Shown piece by piece: positions 45,647 through 54,015 of a stretch of DNA of 64,000 nt. Origin of the DNA: Microbacterium hominis NBRC 15708 (GTDB taxonomy: Bacteria > Actinomycetota > Actinomycetes > Actinomycetales > Microbacteriaceae); NCBI RefSeq assembly GCF_001592125.1, contig NZ_BCWI01000009.1, forward strand, positions 1-64,000, read 5' to 3'. How positions within the stretch are numbered: the stretch's first letter is position 1; each line of letters opens with the position of its first letter. Under the pieces are notes generated by a model. That model did no database searches and was not told the DNA's origin. It worked only from the letters and a program-made list of their open reading frames with translations. The translations under genes were made by a program, and so were the position numbers.

Positions 45647-46900
45647 TCAGCCGAGCTTGCTCGTGATCGAGTCGGCCATCGTGGTCCACTCCGCGGCCGG
45701 GTCGGAGACACCCTTGATGAGGGCGGCCTCCGTCTTGCCCCAGTCGTCCCAGACCGAGCCCATCTGCGGGATCGAGGGCATCGGCACGGCGTTCGCGCCG
45801 ACCTTCGCGAAGCCCTCGACGATCGGGTCGGACTGCGCCGCCTCGAAGGCGGCGGTCAGTGCCGGCGGACGTCCGCCGGCCTGGAAGAGCGCCGTCTGGA
45901 CGTCGGCGGTGGCGATGTAGTTGACCAGGAACTCGTTGGCGATGAGGGCGTTGCTGCTCTTGGCGCTGAGGAAGAACGTCTGCACGCCGGCGAACGGCTG
46001 GGCGTCGCCGCCGCCCGCGGGCGGGATGGCGTCGACGGCGACGTCGATGCCGGCCTTCTGGGCATCCGCGACGTTCCACGGGCCGGTCAGGAAGTACGGC
46101 GACTTGCCGGCGTTGAAGGCCTCCTTGGCGAGGTCGCCTGAGAGGTTCAGGTTCAGCACCTTGGTGCCGGTGTCGCCCTGCGCGGCGAGCCAGGCGGCGA
46201 ACTTCTGTCCGCCCTCGTCGCCGATGGTGAGCTTGCCGGCGTCGTAGGAGCCGTCGGCGTTGCGGGCGAACACCGAGGTGCCGAACGACGTCTGGAACGG
46301 GTAGAGGTGGTACGGGTCGGATGCCTGCGGGTCGAGTCCGACGACGAACGGGTACTCCGTGCCGGCGGCGCGGCCCTTGGCGATCATCTCGTCGTAGGTG
46401 GCCGGGGTCGAGTCGGCCAGCGCGGTGTTGCGCAGCACCGCGATGTTCTCGATCGCGTAGGGCAGTCCGTAGGTCTTGCCTTCGTAGGTGACGGCTTCGA
46501 CGGCGACCTTCTCGAAGTCGGCGGCCTTGTCGCCGAGCTCGACCGGGGCGACGATGCCGTCCTTGACGAACGCGCCGATCCAGTCGTGGCCGCCGATGGT
46601 GATGTCCGGGCCCTTCCCGGTCGGAACCTGCGCGGTGAACTCGTCGCGGATCTTGCCGTAGTCCTTGACGACGAGGTTGACCTTCACGCCCTTGTCCTGC
46701 TCGAACTTCCTCGCGACGTCCTCCAGGGCGCGTGCGCGGTCGGCGTCGACCCAGACGGTCAGCTGGCCGCTGGTCGCGGCCCCCGCGTCTGCGCTGCCGG
46801 TGGGCTGTGCACTCGAGCCGCCGGAGCAGCCGGCCAGTGCCAGGATGCCGGACGCGACGAGCAGTCCGAGGGCGACGGCGCCCTTCTTCTTCACCTTCAT
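45647..46900 (-). CDS. malE: Maltose/maltodextrin-binding lipoprotein
   Basis: 417 aa. Lys-rich signal start (MKVKKKGAVALGLLVASG) and lipobox LAGC, so it is membrane-anchored. The mature protein fits the family-1 solute-binding fold: GKGPDITIGGHDWIGAFV and YGLPYAIENIAV are typical of MalE-type proteins. Delivers maltose/maltodextrin to MalFG. First gene of the operon; the divergent space to lacI carries three 18-bp inverted repeats. Confidence 0.9.
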   Translation of the reverse strand: MKVKKKGAVALGLLVASGILALAGCSGGSSAQPTGSADAGAATSGQLTVWVDADRARALEDVARKFEQDKGVKVNLVVKDYGKIRDEFTAQVPTGKGPDITIGGHDWIGAFVKDGIVAPVELGDKAADFEKVAVEAVTYEGKTYGLPYAIENIAVLRNTALADSTPATYDEMIAKGRAAGTEYPFVVGLDPQASDPYHLYPFQTSFGTSVFARNADGSYDAGKLTIGDEGGQKFAAWLAAQGDTGTKVLNLNLSGDLAKEAFNAGKSPYFLTGPWNVADAQKAGIDVAVDAIPPAGGGDAQPFAGVQTFFLSAKSSNALIANEFLVNYIATADVQTALFQAGGRPPALTAAFEAAQSDPIVEGFAKVGANAVPMPSIPQMGSVWDDWGKTEAALIKGVSDPAAEWTTMADSITSKLG

Positions 46901-47018
46901 CGGTGTGCCTCTCTCTGGGATCACAGGGGGAGAGGGGCCGTAGCTCGGCTGCTCCGCCGCCCTGGGGTGATGTCGCACCGGGTGCGAACGCCCTCAATTG
47001 TGCGGTCGGAAATCGAAA

Positions 47019-47080
47019 GATAACGGCTTCGTTATCGAACTGTGACCGGTTACAGTCTTCCGACTGTGATCGGTTACAGT
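47019..47080. promoter_or_regulatory. Three palindromic operators between malE and lacI
   Basis: ACTGTGACCGGTTACAGT (47039-47056) and ACTGTGATCGGTTACAGT (47063-47080) are near-identical 18-bp inverted repeats 24 bp apart. GATAACGGCTTCGTTATC (47019-47036), with perfect 7-bp arms, is a different palindrome next to them. The paired sites fit the divergent LacI-type regulator; the third may serve another protein. Confidence 0.75.
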
Positions 47081-47133
47081 GAGGGGTGCTCTTCGAGCCG
47101 GAATCGTTGTAGACACCGGTAGAGTCGGCTCTC

Positions 47134-48147
47134 GTGACACCGAGTGACGTGCCGAGGAAGCCGACCATCCGCGACGTGGCCGCGGCGGCCGGCGTCTCGT
47201 ACGGAACGGTGTCGCGTGTGCTCAACGGCGGACACTGGGTGTCGCCCGAGGCCCGGGCCGCCGTCGACGCCGCGATCGTCTCCACGGGCTACACCACCAA
47301 CCAGGCGGCGCGGAGCCTTGCGACCGGGAAGACCGGCTCCCTCGCCTTCCTGCTGACCGAGTCGCAGCACGTCCTCCTGTCCGACCCGAACATGGCGCTG
47401 CTGCTGCGCGGCGCGACCGACGCGGTCTCCGAGCGGGGGATGACGCTCGTGCTGCTCATCGCCGACACCGAGCGCGAGCAGGCCAACGCCGAACGCTACG
47501 TCCGCGCCGGTCACGTCGACGGCGTGCTGCTCGTCTCCTCGCACGACTCCGACGACCTGCTCGGCTCGCTCGTGAACGCCGGCGTGCCGACGGTGTGCTC
47601 CGGCATCCCGCTGTGGGAGGGTCTCGCCGTGCCGCACGTCGCGATCGACGAGGTGGGCTCGGCGCGGACGATGACGCGGCACCTCATGGATGCCGGACAC
47701 CGCCGCATCGCCCTGATCACCGGGCCGCTGGACACCCCCAGCGGACGCTTCCGCCTCGACGGCTTCCGCGAGGAGCTCGGTGAGCGCTTCGACGAGGACC
47801 TCGTCGAGGTCGTGGCGTTCACGCGCGACGCCGGCGCCGCGGCGATGTCCCGCCTCCTGGAGCGGGCCCCCGACGTGGATGCCGTGTTCGCCGCCAGCGA
47901 CCTGCTCGCCGTCGGCGCGGCGCAGACGCTCGCCGCGCAGGGGCGCCGCATCCCGCAGGACATCGCGCTCGCCGGCTTCGACGACTCGGGTCTCGCCGAG
48001 GCGCACACGCCGCCTCTGACCACGATCCGCCAGCCCTGGGCGCAGATCAGCGCGACCATGGTCGAGATGGTCATGGACGCCATCGCCGGCCGCCAGCGCG
48101 ACGCCGTCGTCCTTCCCACGACGCTGATCGTCCGCGAGAGCGCCTGA
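47134..48147 (+). CDS. LacI-family regulator of the maltose operon
   Basis: 337 aa. N-terminal HTH TIRDVAAAAGVSYGTVSRVLNG and hinge helix NQAARSLATGKTG, then a periplasmic-binding-protein-like sensor domain. Position divergent from malE and the adjacent paired palindromes make it the likely maltose repressor (MalR role). The GTG start lies 8 nt after TAGAGT (47120-47125), so the transcript is leaderless or nearly so. Confidence 0.9.
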   Translation: MTPSDVPRKPTIRDVAAAAGVSYGTVSRVLNGGHWVSPEARAAVDAAIVSTGYTTNQAARSLATGKTGSLAFLLTESQHVLLSDPNMALLLRGATDAVSERGMTLVLLIADTEREQANAERYVRAGHVDGVLLVSSHDSDDLLGSLVNAGVPTVCSGIPLWEGLAVPHVAIDEVGSARTMTRHLMDAGHRRIALITGPLDTPSGRFRLDGFREELGERFDEDLVEVVAFTRDAGAAAMSRLLERAPDVDAVFAASDLLAVGAAQTLAAQGRRIPQDIALAGFDDSGLAEAHTPPLTTIRQPWAQISATMVEMVMDAIAGRQRDAVVLPTTLIVRESA

Positions 48148-48204
48148 CGGCGCGAGAGGGCTCCGCGGCGTCGTCACACGGGGGAGGCGACGGTCGCCCC
48201 GAAC

Positions 48205-48210
48205 TAGAAT
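48205..48210 (+). promoter_or_regulatory. Leaderless -10 box for metG
   Basis: TAGAAT, 6 nt, then GTG at 48217. Confidence 0.65.
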
Positions 48211-48216
48211 CGACGG

Positions 48217-49779
48217 GTGACATCTGGTCAGTCCTTCTACATCACGACGCCGATCTACTACCCGAGCGATCTGCCGCACATCGGCCACGGGTACACGACG
48301 GTCGCCGTCGACACCCTCGCGCGCTGGCATCGCCAGGCGGGAGACGACACCTGGATGCTCACCGGCACCGATGAGCACGGGCAGAAGATGCTCCGCGCGG
48401 CGGCCGCGAACGGCGTGACGCCGCAGGAGTGGGTCGACAAGCTCGTCACCGAGTCGTGGTTCCCGCTGCTGAAGACGCTCGACGTCGCCAACGACGACTT
48501 CATCCGCACGACGCAGCCGCGCCACGAGGAGCGCGTGCAGCAGTTCGTGAAGGCGCTCTACGACCGCGGCTACATCTACGCGGGCGAGTACGAGGCGCTG
48601 TACTGCGTCGGCTGCGAGGAGTTCAAGCCCGAGGCGGAGATCGTCGACGGCACCGGGGCGTTCGAGGGCCTCAAGGTCTGCGCGATCCACTCCAAGCCGT
48701 TGGAGTTGCTGCAGGAGAAGAACTACTTCTTCAAGCTGAGCGAGTTCCAGGACCGCCTGCTGGAGCTCTACAAGACCGAGCCCGACTTCGTGCGGCCCGA
48801 GTCGGCGCGCAACGAGGTGGTCTCGTTCGTGCGGTCCGGGCTGAAGGACCTGTCGATCTCCCGCTCGGCGTTCGACTGGGGCATCACCGTGCCGTGGGAC
48901 CCGTCACACGTCATCTACGTGTGGGTCGACGCGCTGCTCAACTACGCGACCGCGGTCGGGTACGGCACCGATCCCGACCAGTTCGCGCGGCGCTGGCCGG
49001 CCTACCACGTGGTCGGCAAGGACATCCTCCGCTTCCACGCCGTCATCTGGCCCGCCATGCTGATGGCGGCCGGGCTCGACGTGCCCCGCGGCGTGTTCGC
49101 CCACGGGTGGCTGCTCGTCGGCGGCGAGAAGATGTCGAAGTCCAAGCTGACCGGCATCGCCCCGACCGAGATCACCGACGTGTTCGGATCGGACGCGTAC
49201 CGGTTCTACTTCCTCTCGGCGATCGCGTTCGGCCAGGACGGCTCGTTCTCGTGGGAGGACCTGTCGGCGCGCTACCAGGCCGAGCTCGCGAACGGTTTCG
49301 GCAATCTCGCCTCGCGCACGACCGCGATGATCGAGAAGTACTTCGAGGGCATCGTGCCGCCGCCGGACGCGTACACGGAGGGCGACCTCGGCATCCAGAA
49401 GATCGTGGCGGATGCCGCGTCGGCCGCCGATGCGGCGATGGAGCGGTTCCGTCCCGACGAGGCCATCGCCGCGATCTGGACGATCGTGGATGCGCTGAAC
49501 GGCTACATCACCGAGAACGCGCCGTGGGCGCTGGCGAAGGACGACGCCCAGCGCGCGCGCCTCGCAACGGTGCTGTACACGGCGGCGGAGGGTCTGCGCG
49601 CCCTCGCGGTGCTGCTCAGCCCGGTGATGCCGGTGGCGACGCAGAAGCTGTGGGTGGCGCTCGGGCATGCGGGGCGTCTGCAGGACCAGCCGCTGCGTGA
49701 GGCCGGGAATTGGGGCGTGCTCGTCCCCGGTACGAGCGTGAACGGGCTCGAGCCGCTGTTCCCGCGCATCGAGCAGTAG
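48217..49779 (+). CDS. metG: Methionyl-tRNA synthetase
   Basis: 520 aa. HIGH-class signature HIGHGYTTVAVD near residue 25 and EKMSKSKLTG (KMSKS) near residue 308. The zinc-knuckle region keeps CVGCEEF and a later CAIH, a reduced one-knuckle set. The length fits MetG without the C-terminal tRNA-binding extension. Leaderless GTG start; tatD follows in the usual metG-tatD order, separated by a hairpin element. Confidence 0.97.
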   Translation: MTSGQSFYITTPIYYPSDLPHIGHGYTTVAVDTLARWHRQAGDDTWMLTGTDEHGQKMLRAAAANGVTPQEWVDKLVTESWFPLLKTLDVANDDFIRTTQPRHEERVQQFVKALYDRGYIYAGEYEALYCVGCEEFKPEAEIVDGTGAFEGLKVCAIHSKPLELLQEKNYFFKLSEFQDRLLELYKTEPDFVRPESARNEVVSFVRSGLKDLSISRSAFDWGITVPWDPSHVIYVWVDALLNYATAVGYGTDPDQFARRWPAYHVVGKDILRFHAVIWPAMLMAAGLDVPRGVFAHGWLLVGGEKMSKSKLTGIAPTEITDVFGSDAYRFYFLSAIAFGQDGSFSWEDLSARYQAELANGFGNLASRTTAMIEKYFEGIVPPPDAYTEGDLGIQKIVADAASAADAAMERFRPDEAIAAIWTIVDALNGYITENAPWALAKDDAQRARLATVLYTAAEGLRALAVLLSPVMPVATQKLWVALGHAGRLQDQPLREAGNWGVLVPGTSVNGLEPLFPRIEQ

Positions 49780-49804
49780 GAATTCCCGCCCGTCTCGCCC
49801 GTCT

Positions 49805-49878
49805 GTGTCCCACTTGCGGCGCGGCATGTCCCCAAAGATGCTCCCTGGGGGTGCGCTATTCGACAGAGAGTGGGACAC
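49805..49878. repeat. Long hairpin element, family C
   Basis: 74 bp with arms GTGTCCCACT / AGTGGGACAC and an inner CCCC/GGGG pairing, in the metG-tatD gap. Same architecture as families A and B but unrelated arm sequence. It is relatively AT-richer than its surroundings. Confidence 0.75.
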
Positions 49879-49922
49879 GGAGGGGCGGCGGGGACAGTGC
49901 GCCGGAGCGAAGCAGAGAGGGG

Positions 49923-50816
49923 ATGCCGGTGAGCGAGGCCGTTGATCCGTCGACGTACGTCCGCGTGCGTGAGAAGAGCGCGCGCGACGTCTCGTACCCG
50001 CCGGCGCCGGAGCCCCTGCCCGTGCCGGTGTACGACAACCACACGCACCTGGAGATCGAGGACGGCGAGGGGCTGCCGCTCGACGAGCAGCTGCGTCGCG
50101 CGGTCGAGGTCAACGTGATCGGGGCCGTGCAGGCCGGCGGCGACATCGAATCGAGCCGGTGGTCGGCGTGGGCCGCGGCATCCCACCCCCGCGTGCTCGC
50201 GGCGGTGGCGATCCATCCCAACGAGGCACCCGCGTATGCCGAGCGAAGCATGCTCGCCGAGGCGATCGCCGTGATCGACGAGCTCGCCGCGCAGCCGCGC
50301 GTGCGCGCGATCGGCGAGACCGGGCTGGACTTCTTCCGCACCGACGAGGCGGGACGTCCCGCGCAGTTCGAGAGCTTCGAGGCGCACATCGCGCTGGCGA
50401 AGAAGCACGCCATCGCGATGCAGATCCACGACCGCGACGCGCACGAGGCCGTGCTGGAGACGCTGGAGCGGGTCGGTGCCCCCGAGCGGACGGTGTTCCA
50501 CTGCTTCTCCGGCGACGCCGACATGGCGCGCATCGCCGCCGACCGCGGCTACTGGCTGAGCTTCGCGGGCAACATCACCTTCAAGAACGCGCAGAACCTG
50601 CGCGACGCGCTGGCGGTGACGCCGCGTGAGCGGATCCTCGTCGAGACCGACGCGCCGTTCCTCACGCCCACGCCGCTGCGCGGTCGACCGAACGCGCCGT
50701 ACCTGATCCCGGTGACGGTGCGCTTCATGGCCGAGGAGCTCGGGATGCCGCTCGCCGAGCTGTGCGCGCAGTTGGCGGCCAACACGCTCGAGGTCTACGG
50801 CGCGTTCGAGGACTGA
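49923..50816 (+). CDS. tatD: TatD-family metal-dependent hydrolase/DNase
   Basis: 297 aa. Metal ligands of the TatD barrel are in place: DNHTHLE, GETGLDFFR, IHDRDAHE, FHCFSG and VETDAPFLTP. Actinobacterial homologues downstream of metG are annotated TatD-type 3'-5' exonucleases. The ATG (MPVSEAVDP) follows AGAGGGG; a GTG two codons later is an alternative start. Confidence 0.93.
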   Translation: MPVSEAVDPSTYVRVREKSARDVSYPPAPEPLPVPVYDNHTHLEIEDGEGLPLDEQLRRAVEVNVIGAVQAGGDIESSRWSAWAAASHPRVLAAVAIHPNEAPAYAERSMLAEAIAVIDELAAQPRVRAIGETGLDFFRTDEAGRPAQFESFEAHIALAKKHAIAMQIHDRDAHEAVLETLERVGAPERTVFHCFSGDADMARIAADRGYWLSFAGNITFKNAQNLRDALAVTPRERILVETDAPFLTPTPLRGRPNAPYLIPVTVRFMAEELGMPLAELCAQLAANTLEVYGAFED

Positions 50817-50883
50817 GCGGCGCCGATCGGCCCACTCGCCCCACTCGCTCCCGGCATCGCCCGCCGTCCGTCACACTGGGGAT

Positions 50884-51582
50884 ATGGAGTTCGGCGGGGT
50901 TCTCCCGGAAGACGCGCCCGATCCGAGTGTCGCCTCCGACGCGCGGCTGCGCGCCGTCGCGTTCCCGGTCTTCCAGTTGCGCCCGCAACCGGGCATCACA
51001 CGTCTGCCGATCACGGGCTTCACGGAGAGTTCGGGGTGGGCAGGTCACGAAGAGCTGACGGTGGAGTTCTCCTACACACTGTGGCGGTACCCCGAGGACC
51101 GGTCCGATCCGAGGAATGAGATCGAACTCGACGAGCAGACACGGCGTTCCATCGAGGAGGAACCGCCGTGGGGGCGACCAGCCTGGCTCGTCGAACAGGC
51201 CCAGTTCCTCCGATACCCGATGCTGTGGAGCGCCGTCCGCACGGCGTGGCAGGCATCGCCCGACCCGGAGAGGCATGCGCTCGCCCCGCTGCTCGTCGAC
51301 CACACCAATGACGTGCTGCGCAACGTCTACCGCGAGGAGCTGGGGCTGCCGGCGATTCCCACAGGTTTCCCGGATGACGGCGGCTGGCGCGCGACGCCGA
51401 CGGCGGTGGCCCCGGCCTCGGTCACCGTCGACGGCCGCGACCGCTCCGGCCTGCACATCGACACCGACCCGTTCGTCTACGCGTTCGGGTTCCGTGCAGA
51501 CGACAGTGTCGTCTGCACGATCGTGCTGCCGCGGGACAGTCTGCCGTTTCTCGACCTGGGGATCACGACCCTCCCACGATGA
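50884..51582 (+). CDS. Hypothetical protein
   Basis: 232 aa, soluble, no recognised domain. Acidic, rich in Pro and Trp, with stretches such as WAGHEELTVEFSYTLWRYP and a C-terminal block DTDPFVYAFGFRADDSVVC resembling a barrel edge. The ATG is 6 nt after a CACACT -10-like box. Codon use is slightly less GC-biased than in neighbouring genes, which could reflect recent acquisition. Convergent with the MFS gene at 51612. Confidence 0.7.
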   Translation: MEFGGVLPEDAPDPSVASDARLRAVAFPVFQLRPQPGITRLPITGFTESSGWAGHEELTVEFSYTLWRYPEDRSDPRNEIELDEQTRRSIEEEPPWGRPAWLVEQAQFLRYPMLWSAVRTAWQASPDPERHALAPLLVDHTNDVLRNVYREELGLPAIPTGFPDDGGWRATPTAVAPASVTVDGRDRSGLHIDTDPFVYAFGFRADDSVVCTIVLPRDSLPFLDLGITTLPR

Positions 51583-51611
51583 GACGCGCACGCGCGGACG
51601 TTCGTGCCTCG

Positions 51612-52898
51612 TCACCGGGGCTCGTCGGCACCGCTGTCCGTCTCTGCCAGCACTGGCTTCGCCGCGGCGATCGATGAGATCGAGCGCCAGACGAGGAGGA
51701 GCGTCAACGCCGATCCGCCGAACGCGAACCACCAGGGCGCTGTGAGGCCCCAGGTCTGAGCGATCACGCCGCCGAGGGCCTGACCGATCACGAGCCCGGC
51801 GAAGACGCCGACCATGTTCACCGACGCGATGCGGCCCTGCAGCGCCAACGGCACGAGGCGCTGGCGGACGGTGGTCGAGATCGTGGCCCACACGAACGCG
51901 TACACGCCGAAGCCGAACATGATCACGAACGCGATCGCCGGCACCGTCGTCAGCGCGAAGGCGAGATGCATGACCACTTCGAGCGTCAGACACACCCGCA
52001 TGAGCGTCGCGAACGAGACCCGCCTCTCCAGCGCGCCGAAGATCCCGATCCCGACGAGCCCACCCAGCGCGGATGCCGTCGTCAGCGCTCCGTAGCCGAC
52101 CGGCCCCATGCCGAGGTGGTCGGTGGCGTACAGGACGAGGATGCCCCAGGGGGCGGCCCAGGTGATGTTGAAGACCAGGATGATCATCACGAGCGTCCGC
52201 ACCGGCGGGTTCGCGCGCAGCCAGCGAAGGCCCTCGCGGATCGGCTGGGCGGGCCGCTCGGCATCCGCCTTTTCGCGCTCGGGGATCGGCGTACGGGCGA
52301 TCCGTGCGATGAGCACGATGGCCAGTGTCACGCAGACGATCTGGGTGACGAACGGCCAGAACGATCCCATCGCGAACAGGAAGGCGCCGAGCGGCGGACC
52401 GGCGAGCTGGTTCGCGACCAGGTAGCCGGCCTGAAGCCGGGCGTTGCCGAGACCGAGATCCGCGGGGCGGACGAGCATCGGCAGCAGCGTGCTGCCGGCC
52501 GTATCGGCGAACACCTCCGCCGTGCCGTACAGGAACGCGGCCACCAGCACGATCCACACGGTCACGGCGCCGGTCACGAGGAAGGCGACCAGGCCCGCGA
52601 CGACGAGCGCGCGCAGGGCGTTCGCGACGATCACCAGGCGGCGGCGGTCGTGATGGTCGGCGACGGAGCCCGCGAACAGTCCGAACAGCAACCAGGGCAG
52701 ATACTGCATCATCGCGCCGGCGGCGACGAGGATCGGCGAGCTCGTCAGCGAGGCGATGAGGAGCGGGGATGCCGACAGTGCGATGCCGTCGCCGAGGTTG
52801 CTCGTCCATGACGAGGCCAGCAGCCAGCGGAAGTCGCGGCCGAGGCGGCGCGGCGCGACGATCTCGCCGACGGAGCGGCGGGTTCCGAGCGTGGGCAT
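51612..52898 (-). CDS. MFS exporter (MFS_3/enterobactin-exporter-like branch)
   Basis: 428 aa, about twelve TM segments. The start FRWLLASSWTSNLGDGIALSASPLLI and the loop GSVADHHDRRRLVIVAN match the MFS_3 branch, which includes EntS and macrolide exporters. Substrate unknown. Leaderless ATG, 6 nt after TACGAT on the minus strand. Confidence 0.85.
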   Translation of the reverse strand: MPTLGTRRSVGEIVAPRRLGRDFRWLLASSWTSNLGDGIALSASPLLIASLTSSPILVAAGAMMQYLPWLLFGLFAGSVADHHDRRRLVIVANALRALVVAGLVAFLVTGAVTVWIVLVAAFLYGTAEVFADTAGSTLLPMLVRPADLGLGNARLQAGYLVANQLAGPPLGAFLFAMGSFWPFVTQIVCVTLAIVLIARIARTPIPEREKADAERPAQPIREGLRWLRANPPVRTLVMIILVFNITWAAPWGILVLYATDHLGMGPVGYGALTTASALGGLVGIGIFGALERRVSFATLMRVCLTLEVVMHLAFALTTVPAIAFVIMFGFGVYAFVWATISTTVRQRLVPLALQGRIASVNMVGVFAGLVIGQALGGVIAQTWGLTAPWWFAFGGSALTLLLVWRSISSIAAAKPVLAETDSGADEPR

Positions 52899-52904
52899 CC
52901 TGAC

Positions 52905-52910
52905 ATCGTA
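52905..52910 (-). promoter_or_regulatory. Leaderless -10 box for the MFS exporter
   Basis: Minus-strand TACGAT, 6 nt, ATG at 52898. Confidence 0.55.
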
Positions 52911-52928
52911 GGTGCGGCCGCCGACGTG

Positions 52929-53019
52929 CCGAACTCCTCCAGAATCATGACCGCCGCGCGGCGGACGCCGCGAAACCGGGGCCCCGCGGCCGCGGGCCGG
53001 CGTCGTTGGAGGAGTTCGG
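52929..53019. repeat. Long hairpin element, family B (copy 2)
   Basis: 91 bp with perfect 13-bp arms CCGAACTCCTCCA / TGGAGGAGTTCGG and a GC-rich inner stem, in the gap between the MFS promoter and the LacI-type regulator stop. Confidence 0.85.
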
Positions 53020-53058
53020 GACGAGTCGGCGGGCGGCAGGCCGCGCCGGCCGTCGGGC

Positions 53059-54015
53059 TCAGCGGGTGGTGGAGCCGCGGACGAGCTCGTAGGGCAGCTC
53101 GATCGAGCGCGGCGCCTCGCCGGCGTCGAGCGCGGCGAACATGACCTCGGGGGCCTTCTCGGGGTGCAGGCACAGGTGGGTGACGCCCAGTCGGGTGTTC
53201 ATCTCGCAGTCGATCGTGCACAGGACGAGCAGTTGCACGTCGCGCGGCATGACCGTGTCGATCTCCTCCAGGTGCAGGTAGATCTCCGGCCCCTCCTCGC
53301 AGTACGCGAAGACGGCGTCGACGTCGGCATCCAGGAGCTCGTGCAGCGCGGGCACGAGGCGTCGTCGCCCGGCGTCCACCCGGGCCACCAACGGTGTGCG
53401 CCTGTTGAGGGCGCTCCAGGCCAGGTAGGCGCTCTCGCCGAGCTGGTCGCGCGGGACCTCGCTCTCGTCCACGAGGAACCCGATGCGCTGCGCTCCGGCG
53501 TCGGCCAGATGCGCGAGGCCCGCGCGCACGGCCGCGGCGTAGCCGGTGCGGATCGTCAGCACCCCGCCGGGGACGGTGAGGTCGTTCGCGGCGACGGGGA
53601 TGCCGGCGGCCACGGCGTCGCGCAGGATCGTGCGATCATCGGCGGGGTCGGGGAAATAGAGCGCGTCGATCTGCGCGCCCGACAGGAGGTCGGGGCGGCT
53701 GTCGGGCAGCACCGTCACGGTGAAGCCCCGCGTCGCCCCCGCCTCGACGAGCGCGTCGAGCTGGCGTGCGCGCTGCAGCGCCCGGCGCCCGTCCTGCAGC
53801 GAGTTGGCGGCCATGACGAAGCCGATCGACATCGTGCGGCCGCTGCGCAGCGCGCTCGCGTGCTTGTTGGGCGCGTAGCCCAGTTCGGCCGCGACGGCCT
53901 TGATGCGCTCCCGCGTCTCCGCGCTGAGGTTGCCGCGGCCGTTGAGCGCCTGGCTGATTGCCGCCGTCGACACCCCCGCCCGCGCGGCGACGTCGCGGAG
54001 CGTGACGCGTGTCAT
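53059..54015 (-). CDS. LacI-family regulator coupled to hemA
   Basis: 318 aa. HTH TLRDVAARAGVSTAAISQALNG and hinge NKHASALRSGRT, then a sugar-binding-type sensor domain. ATG overlaps the hemA stop (ATGA), so it is translated from the hemA message. A LacI-type repressor is not a standard partner of haem synthesis; it may control a transporter elsewhere and have been captured here, or respond to haem-pathway signals. Confidence 0.88.
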   Translation of the reverse strand: MTRVTLRDVAARAGVSTAAISQALNGRGNLSAETRERIKAVAAELGYAPNKHASALRSGRTMSIGFVMAANSLQDGRRALQRARQLDALVEAGATRGFTVTVLPDSRPDLLSGAQIDALYFPDPADDRTILRDAVAAGIPVAANDLTVPGGVLTIRTGYAAAVRAGLAHLADAGAQRIGFLVDESEVPRDQLGESAYLAWSALNRRTPLVARVDAGRRRLVPALHELLDADVDAVFAYCEEGPEIYLHLEEIDTVMPRDVQLLVLCTIDCEMNTRLGVTHLCLHPEKAPEVMFAALDAGEAPRSIELPYELVRGSTTR

